NCBI RefSeq assembly: GCF_013377085.1
Contig: NZ_JACAAX010000014.1
Coordinates: 1-64,000 of the forward strand
Source: Rhodoplanes sp.
GTDB taxonomy: Bacteria; Pseudomonadota; Alphaproteobacteria; Rhizobiales; Xanthobacteraceae
DNA length: 64,000 nucleotides
Direction of reading: 5' to 3'
Below, piece after piece: positions 59,359 through 64,000 of the stretch; position 1 is the first letter of the stretch; every line of letters begins with the position of its first letter. The translations under genes were made by a program, and so were the position numbers. A model generated the notes under the pieces. It was not told the DNA's origin. It saw only the letters and a list, made by a program, of their open reading frames with translations, and searched no databases.

Positions 59359-60909
59359 ATGCCCCCCGTCCGCAACGAGCTCCTCACCACGGCCGAGATG
59401 GGCGAGTGCGACCGCCTGACGATCGCGGCCGGCACGCCCGGCATCGTCCTGATGGAGAACGCGGGCCGGGCGGTCGCCGACGCGGTGGCGCGGCGCGATC
59501 CGCCGGGCAGCCGGGTGGTCGTGGTGGCGGGTCCCGGCAACAATGGCGGCGACGGCTTTGTCGCGGCGCGCCTTTTGGCTGAGCGGCGATACCGGGTCGA
59601 GCTGCTGCTGGTCGGCGCCGTCGAGGCCTTGAAGGGCGACGCCGCCGAGGCGGCGCGGCGCTGGACCGGGCCGACTTTCCCGGCGGCGCTGGAGCGGCTC
59701 GATGGTGCGCATGTCGTCGTCGACGCCCTGTTCGGGGCCGGGCTTGCCCGCCCGGTCGACGGCCTCGCGAAGCAGATGATCGAGGCCGTGAATGCGGCCG
59801 GGGCACGCGGCGCCACCGTGGTCGCGGTGGATCTGCCAAGCGGCATAAACGGAACCACGGGCGCCGTGATGGGCGCCGCCGTCGAGGCCGCCGAGAGCGT
59901 CACGTTCTTTCGCGCAAAACCGGGGCACTGGCTGCTGCCGGGCCGGCTGCATTGCGGGCGGCTGACGGTCGCCGACATCGGGATTCCCGCCTCGGTGCTG
60001 GAGACGGTGCGGCCGGGTTGCGTCCGGGTCGGCCCGGCGATGGTGCGCGGCATTGTGCCGGTGCCGAGCCTCGCCGGCCACAAATACAGCCGCGGCCATG
60101 CCGTGGTGGTGTCGGGATCGGCCAGCACCACCGGGGCGGCGCGGCTCTCCGCACGGGCGGCGCTGCGGGCCGGGGCGGGGCTGGTCACGCTGGCGTCGCC
60201 CTCCGACGCGCTCGCCGTCAATGTCGCCGCCAACCTCGCCGTGATGGTGCGGGTCGTCGACGGGGCGGCGGCGCTCGCGGCCTTTCTGGAGGATCGCCGG
60301 TTCAACGCCGTGGCGCTCGGACCCGGGCTCGGCGTCGGCCCTGCGACTCGCGACCTGGTCGCCGCGGCGCTCGCTGGGCAGCGCAGCGTGGTGCTCGACG
60401 CCGATGCGCTGACCAGCTTTGCAGCCGCTCCCGAGGAATTGTTCGCTGCGGTGCGGGGGCGTGGCGGGGCGGCCACGATCCTGACCCCGCACGAGGGTGA
60501 GTTCTCGAGGCTTTTCGGTCACTTGGACGAGGTTCGTGAGGGGGCTTCCAAACTCGAAAAAGCAAGGGCTGCGGCGCGTCGTGCGGGTGCCGTGGTCCTG
60601 TTGAAAGGGGCCGACACCGCGATCGCGGACCTTGACGGGCGGGCTGCGATCAACGCCAATGCCCCGGCCCATCTCGCGACTGCGGGAGCCGGCGACGTTC
60701 TCACCGGGATCGTCACCGGCCTGTGCGCCCAGGGGGCGGGCGCCTTCGAGGCTGCCGCGGCGGCCACCTGGCTCCACGGAAAAGCGGCCTGCGAGGTCGG
60801 ACCGGGGTTGATCTCAGAGGATCTTTCCGAAGTCATGCCGAGTGTTTATGCGCGTTTGTTCGATCCGCTCGCGGCCCTCGAGGCGGCCGGCGTGAAGGGT
60901 GTCCGATGA
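59359..60909 (+). CDS. nnr: Bifunctional NAD(P)HX repair protein (epimerase-dehydratase)
   Basis: A 516-residue fusion. The N-terminal YjeF_N (NAD(P)HX epimerase) domain has ELLTTAEMGECDRLTIAAGT, GIVLMENAGRAVADAV and VVAGPGNNGGDGFVAARLLA. The C-terminal ribokinase-like ADP-dependent dehydratase has HKYSRGHAVVVSGSASTTGA, VALGPGLGVGPATRD, ILTPHEGEFSRLFG and AGAGDVLTGIVTGL. ATG 59359 fits the family start; ATGs at 59296 and 59311 are in frame but would add a non-conserved leader. Its stop overlaps a tiny ORF as ATGA. Confidence 0.95.
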   Translation: MPPVRNELLTTAEMGECDRLTIAAGTPGIVLMENAGRAVADAVARRDPPGSRVVVVAGPGNNGGDGFVAARLLAERRYRVELLLVGAVEALKGDAAEAARRWTGPTFPAALERLDGAHVVVDALFGAGLARPVDGLAKQMIEAVNAAGARGATVVAVDLPSGINGTTGAVMGAAVEAAESVTFFRAKPGHWLLPGRLHCGRLTVADIGIPASVLETVRPGCVRVGPAMVRGIVPVPSLAGHKYSRGHAVVVSGSASTTGAARLSARAALRAGAGLVTLASPSDALAVNVAANLAVMVRVVDGAAALAAFLEDRRFNAVALGPGLGVGPATRDLVAAALAGQRSVVLDADALTSFAAAPEELFAAVRGRGGAATILTPHEGEFSRLFGHLDEVREGASKLEKARAAARRAGAVVLLKGADTAIADLDGRAAINANAPAHLATAGAGDVLTGIVTGLCAQGAGAFEAAAAATWLHGKAACEVGPGLISEDLSEVMPSVYARLFDPLAALEAAGVKGVR

Positions 60910-61022
60910 GTGTCGCGCAGGCGCCAGGCGCCGGTGCCGGGATCGTCCGGCGCTGTGAAACCGTTCTCGGTCTGGAGCAGAAATCGGTGTCTATACCGAC
61001 CTTTGGCTCAACCTTGCCATAA
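60906..61022 (+). CDS. Possible 38-aa peptide overlapping the nnr stop
   Basis: ATG 60906 overlaps the nnr TGA as ATGA and opens a 38-codon frame (MSVAQAPGAGAGIVRRCETV, then LGLEQKSVSIPTFGSTLP). The overlap is the arrangement used for translational coupling, but nothing else supports the peptide. Confidence 0.22.
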   Translation: MSVAQAPGAGAGIVRRCETVLGLEQKSVSIPTFGSTLP

Positions 61023-61136
61023 TTTGTAGGTGGATTCCGGCGCACGAGGAGTGGGGACCCTCGTGACCGGGCTACATCCGAATGTCGTCGGGGGCGGCGA
61101 TCCTTCGGGGGATATCTTGGTTTCGGGAGGCGGTGG

Positions 61137-62411
61137 ATGGCCATTCTGCAAAATCTGTTGGAGACGGGAGATGCGATCCCGCACGGCGCCTGCATGGGGT
61201 GGCGGCCCGAGCTGATCTCGCTTCACGTCGTTTCCGACGCGATCATCGCGGTGTCCTACCTGTCGATTCCCATTGTCCTTGCGGTCTTCGTCTCGCGCCG
61301 GCCCGACCTGGTGTTCGGCTGGGTCGCCTGGGCGTTCGCGATCTTCCTGGTCGCCTGCGGCGCCTCGCATCTTCTCGACATCTGGACCGTCTGGTATCCG
61401 CATTTCGGCGCCGAAGGCGTCGTCAAGGCGCTCACCGCCGTGACCTCGCTGGCCACCGCCATCGTCTTGTGGCCGCTGCTGCCGAAAGCCCTGAGGCTGC
61501 CGTCCGCCGGCGAGCTTCGCCGTGCCGTCGAGGCGCTGCGCATCCAGATCCGCGAGCGCGACATCGCCCTGAAAGCCCTCGAATGCGAGCGCGAGGAGCG
61601 CCGCCGCGCCGAGGACATGCTGCGCCAGGCGCAGAAGATGGAGGCGATCGGCCAGCTCACCGCCGGCATCGCCCACGACTTCAACAACCTCATGACCGCC
61701 GTGATCGGCAATCTCGAGCGCGCCCGCCGGCTGCTGCCGCAGGACGGCTCGCGCCAGCTCGCCCGGGCGATCCGCGGCGCGGCCCTCGGCGCCGAGCGCG
61801 CCGGGGTGCTGACCCACCGCCTTCTCGCCTTCGGCTGCCGCCAGCCGCTTGCGCCCAACGTCATGAACGTCAATGATGTGCTCGAGCATCTCGCCGATAC
61901 CCTGCGGCGGACCCTCGGAGGCAACATCCGGGTGGTCAGCAACCTGATGTTCGATCTCTGGCCTACAAGGGTCGATGCCGACGCGCTGGAAAGCGCGATC
62001 CTCAATCTCGCCGTCAATGCGCGCGACGCCATGCCGGAGGGAGGGAACCTGGTCATGACCACCCGTAATGTCGCGGCCGGCGATGGCCTGGTGGCGGAGC
62101 TTGGGCTGGCCGAAGGGGACTACATCGAGATCGCCGTCGCCGACACCGGTGTCGGCATGGCCGAGGAGGTCGCGAGCCGGGCGTTCGAGCCCTTCTTCAC
62201 CACCAAGCCGGTGGGTGAGGGCTCCGGTCTCGGGCTCAGCCAGGCCTACGGTTTCGCCGTCCAGTCGGACGGCACCGCCGTCCTCGACAGCAGCCAGGGG
62301 CAGGGCACCACCGTCAAGCTCTACCTGCCCCGGGCCCAGATCGCCGCCGCGCCCGCCTATGCGCGCAGCTTCACGTCCGGACTGCTCACGAACGCCCCGG
62401 CGTATCCATGA
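61137..62411 (+). CDS. Histidine kinase with ethylene-receptor-like membrane sensor
   Basis: A 424-residue kinase. The N-terminal three-helix domain (about 28-118) matches the plant/cyanobacterial ethylene-binding domain: LISLHVVSDAIIAVSYLSIP, then FLVACGASHLLDIWTVWYP. The copper/ethylene residues of ETR1 are conserved: Asp34, Tyr41, Ile44, Pro45, Cys74 and His78; the ETR1 Ile62 position is Leu71. A coiled coil (about 120-170) links to the phosphoacceptor helix GQLTAGIAHDFNNLMTAVI (His180) and a full HATPase domain (LNLAVNARDAMPEGGNL, DTGVGMAEEV, GSGLGLSQAYG). ATG 61137 has GGAGG upstream. The response regulator overlaps by ATGA. Confidence 0.93.
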   Translation: MAILQNLLETGDAIPHGACMGWRPELISLHVVSDAIIAVSYLSIPIVLAVFVSRRPDLVFGWVAWAFAIFLVACGASHLLDIWTVWYPHFGAEGVVKALTAVTSLATAIVLWPLLPKALRLPSAGELRRAVEALRIQIRERDIALKALECEREERRRAEDMLRQAQKMEAIGQLTAGIAHDFNNLMTAVIGNLERARRLLPQDGSRQLARAIRGAALGAERAGVLTHRLLAFGCRQPLAPNVMNVNDVLEHLADTLRRTLGGNIRVVSNLMFDLWPTRVDADALESAILNLAVNARDAMPEGGNLVMTTRNVAAGDGLVAELGLAEGDYIEIAVADTGVGMAEEVASRAFEPFFTTKPVGEGSGLGLSQAYGFAVQSDGTAVLDSSQGQGTTVKLYLPRAQIAAAPAYARSFTSGLLTNAPAYP

Positions 62412-62800
62412 GTCAGCAACCTGCCGTCGGCGGCGTCACGGTCCTCATCGTCGAGGACGAGCCGCTTGTCCTGGACATGATTTCCCAGGAGCTCACCGAC
62501 CAGGGTTTCGCCGTGCTGGAGGCCGACACGGCCGAGGCGGCGCTGTCGATCATCCAGAGCGGCCAGGCGGTCGACGTGCTGTTCACCGACATCCGCCTGC
62601 CCGGCGAGATGGACGGCTGGCGCCTCGCCGCCACGGTGCGCGAGTCGAAGCCCTCGCTGCCCGTCATCTACGCCACCGGCTACACGGTCGAGCGCGCCTC
62701 GCAGGTGCCCGGCAGCGTGTTTCTCAAGAAGCCCTACCGACCCTCGGCGATCGCCGAGACGATTCGCACCCTGATGGGCGGCAACGGCACCGCCAACTGA
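62408..62800 (+). CDS. Single-domain response regulator
   Basis: A 130-residue CheY-like receiver: VTVLIVEDEPLVLDMISQEL (acidic pair), phosphoacceptor Asp61 in VLFTDIRLPGEMDGWRLA, VIYATGY and FLKKPYRP (conserved Lys). It has no output domain. ATG 62408 overlaps the kinase stop (ATGA), so it is the partner of the ethylene-receptor-like kinase, acting by phosphorelay or stand-alone interaction. Confidence 0.94.
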   Translation: MSQQPAVGGVTVLIVEDEPLVLDMISQELTDQGFAVLEADTAEAALSIIQSGQAVDVLFTDIRLPGEMDGWRLAATVRESKPSLPVIYATGYTVERASQVPGSVFLKKPYRPSAIAETIRTLMGGNGTAN

Positions 62801-62965
62801 ACCGCCGACCGACCGTCCCGCCGGGCCGCCCGGCGGGGTCCGAAACGGCTGTCGCGGCTGCCCCGTTGGCCGAACCGGCCTCCTTGCCTATTTTTTGTGA
62901 TGCGCCGGCAAGGGAGCATGTTATAAGCCCGCCCGCTCGGAGGATGGCTGGCCGAGCGGCCCCTG

Positions 62966-63050
62966 GCGGGCGTGGCGGAACTGGTAGACGCGCTGGATTT
63001 AGGTTCCAGTGACGAAAGTCGTGGGGGTTCAAGTCCCTCCGCCCGCACCA
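62966..63050 (+). tRNA. tRNA-Leu (TAG)
   Basis: 85 bases with encoded CCA: acceptor GCGGGCG/CGCCCGC, anticodon stem CTGGA/TCCAG with loop TTTAGGT (anticodon TAG), a variable arm (TGACGAAAGTCG) and T-arm GGGGG-TTCAAGT-CCCTC. AT-richer DNA with TTATAA (62921-62926) lies upstream. It precedes tig, a common arrangement. Confidence 0.95.
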
Positions 63051-63132
63051 CGCCGGGGCTCGCTGCCGCCGACCGACCGGGAGACCGCGCTAGGCGCGCG
63101 ACCGCCCCATTTGTTCACCACATGAGACTGAC

Positions 63133-64000
63133 ATGGATGTGACCCAAACCACGGCCGACGGGCTGAAGCGCGAATTCCGGGTGGTCGTCCCGGCCACCGA
63201 TCTGGCGACCCGGCTGAACGACAGGCTGGCGCGCCTGAAGGATCAGGTCCGGCTGAACGGCTTCCGCCCCGGCAAGGTGCCGGTCGCGCATCTCCGGAAG
63301 CTCTACGGGCGGGCCGTGATGGCCGAGGCGATCGAGGAGCTGGTCCGCGAGACCAACGCCAAGATCGTCTCCGACAACGGGTTCAAGCTCGCCATGGACC
63401 CGCAGGTGAAGATGTCGGAGGACAAGGCCGAGCTGGAGGGCGTCGTCGAAGGCAACGCCGACCTCTCCTACACGGTCGCCCTCGAGGTGGTGCCGGCGAT
63501 CGAGCTCGCCGACTTCCAGGGGATCGTGCTGGAGCGTCTGGTCGCCGAGGTCGGGGACGACGAGGTCAAGGAGGCCACAAAGCGCCTGGCCGACCAGAAC
63601 CGCCCCTTCGCCGCCAAGGCCGAGGACGCCGCCGCCGAGACCGGCGACCGGGTGGTCGTCGCCTTCACGGGCCGGATCGACGGCGAGGTCTTCGAGGGCG
63701 GCACCGGCGAGGACATTCCGCTGATGCTCGGCTCGGGCCAGTTCATCCCGGGCTTCGAGGAGCAACTCGTCGGCATCAAGGCCGGTGAGACCCGAACCGT
63801 CACGGTGACGTTCCCGGCCGGCTACATGGCCGAGAAGCTCGCCGGCAAGACGGCCGAGTTCGAGGTCACGGCGAAGACCGTCGAGGCCCCGGGCGAGCTG
63901 GCGCTCGACGACGACTTCGCCAAGAAGCTCGGCCTCGAGTCGCTCGCCAAGCTCGAGGAGGCGATCCGCGAGCGCCTGAAGGCCGACTACGCCGGCCAGA
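63133..64000 (+). CDS. tig: Trigger factor (3' end outside window)
   Basis: Ribosome-bound chaperone and prolyl isomerase. The ribosome-binding N-domain starts [20 protein letters not shown], with the signature [10 protein letters not shown] carrying the GFRxGKxP ribosome-contact loop. The FKBP-like PPIase domain (about residues 165-250) has [40 protein letters not shown] and [20 protein letters not shown]. The C-terminal helical domain has begun ([20 protein letters not shown]) when the window ends; 289 of about 450 codons are visible. ATG 63133. Confidence 0.97.
   Translation, partial: MDVTQTTADGLKREFRVVVPATDLATRLNDRLARLKDQVRLNGFRPGKVPVAHLRKLYGRAVMAEAIEELVRETNAKIVSDNGFKLAMDPQVKMSEDKAELEGVVEGNADLSYTVALEVVPAIELADFQGIVLERLVAEVGDDEVKEATKRLADQNRPFAAKAEDAAAETGDRVVVAFTGRIDGEVFEGGTGEDIPLMLGSGQFIPGFEEQLVGIKAGETRTVTVTFPAGYMAEKLAGKTAEFEVTAKTVEAPGELALDDDFAKKLGLESLAKLEEAIRERLKADYAGQ

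Noticed and set aside
62939-62962. Fragment resembling the 5' end of a Leu/Ser/Tyr-type tRNA (ggaggatggctggccgagcg) just before tRNA-Leu
   Set aside because: Only about 20 bases match the general pattern and no paired 3' part exists; too short to call a tRNA remnant.

Overview
The window is high-GC, gene-dense chromosomal DNA of an alphaproteobacterium, most likely in the Hyphomicrobiales (Rhizobiales; the gene content recalls the Rhodoplanes, Blastochloris and Bradyrhizobium neighbourhood). The reasons are the gene order pyrB - pyrC-like - plsY - dprA - topA, the tRNA-Leu - tig and rplM - rpsI pairs, an HWE histidine kinase, CtaA/Cox15, and short palindromic intergenic repeats typical of that order. 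Taxonomy is inferred from gene content only.

Layout. 1-8.4 kb (minus): topA (3' end cut by the window), dprA, a methyltransferase, plsY, an inactive-looking dihydroorotase paralogue and pyrB. 8.5-17.2 kb: an AidB-like acyl-CoA dehydrogenase, ruvX, a UPF0173 hydrolase, an Ala/Pro-rich membrane protein, a CreA-like protein, a PAS-HWE kinase, a small conserved protein and a Kef-type antiporter. 17.2-19.7 kb: intergenic repeats, a DUF3124 protein, and a 1.2-kb cassette with a toxin-antitoxin (TA) pair lying between an intact tRNA-Pro and a second copy of its 3' end. 20-30.4 kb: an exopolysaccharide locus with a methyltransferase, polymerase/ligase, priming glycosyl-phosphate transferase, GT4 glycosyltransferase, Wzc/GumC-like chain-length protein with a degenerate ATPase, GNAT/CelD-like acyltransferase and polysaccharide deacetylase. 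30.5-35.7 kb: a DUF2842 protein, CtaA, a secreted caspase-fold protein and a diguanylate cyclase. 35.7-36.6 kb: a second TA cassette (DUF433/DUF5615) between two copies of the 3' end of metY. 36.5-45.1 kb: metY, a giant Gly-rich autotransporter, a CoA-binding protein, two small proteins, an enoyl-CoA hydratase and rplM-rpsI. 45.1-54.5 kb: an EF-hand protein, a second diguanylate cyclase, a three-gene ABC export/import unit, a secreted alkaline phosphatase, a divergent OhrR/MarR - alpha/beta hydrolase pair with two perfect operators, and an unknown protein. 54.7-64 kb: glnB (with a sigma-54 type promoter) and glnA, a secreted protein plus a YadA-like trimeric autotransporter, nnr, an ethylene-receptor-like histidine kinase with its response regulator, tRNA-Leu and tig (3' end cut by the window).

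The most unusual feature is that both TA modules sit in roughly 0.8-1.2 kb inserts. Each insert is bounded by a direct repeat copying the 3' end of the neighbouring host gene (tRNA-Pro and metY), and neither contains a visible recombinase. Other points of interest are the ethylene-receptor-like sensor, the caspase-fold protein with a probable glycan-binding tail, the degenerate tyrosine-kinase domain of the polysaccharide co-polymerase, and genes whose ends or ribosome-binding sites are supplied by dispersed repeats.
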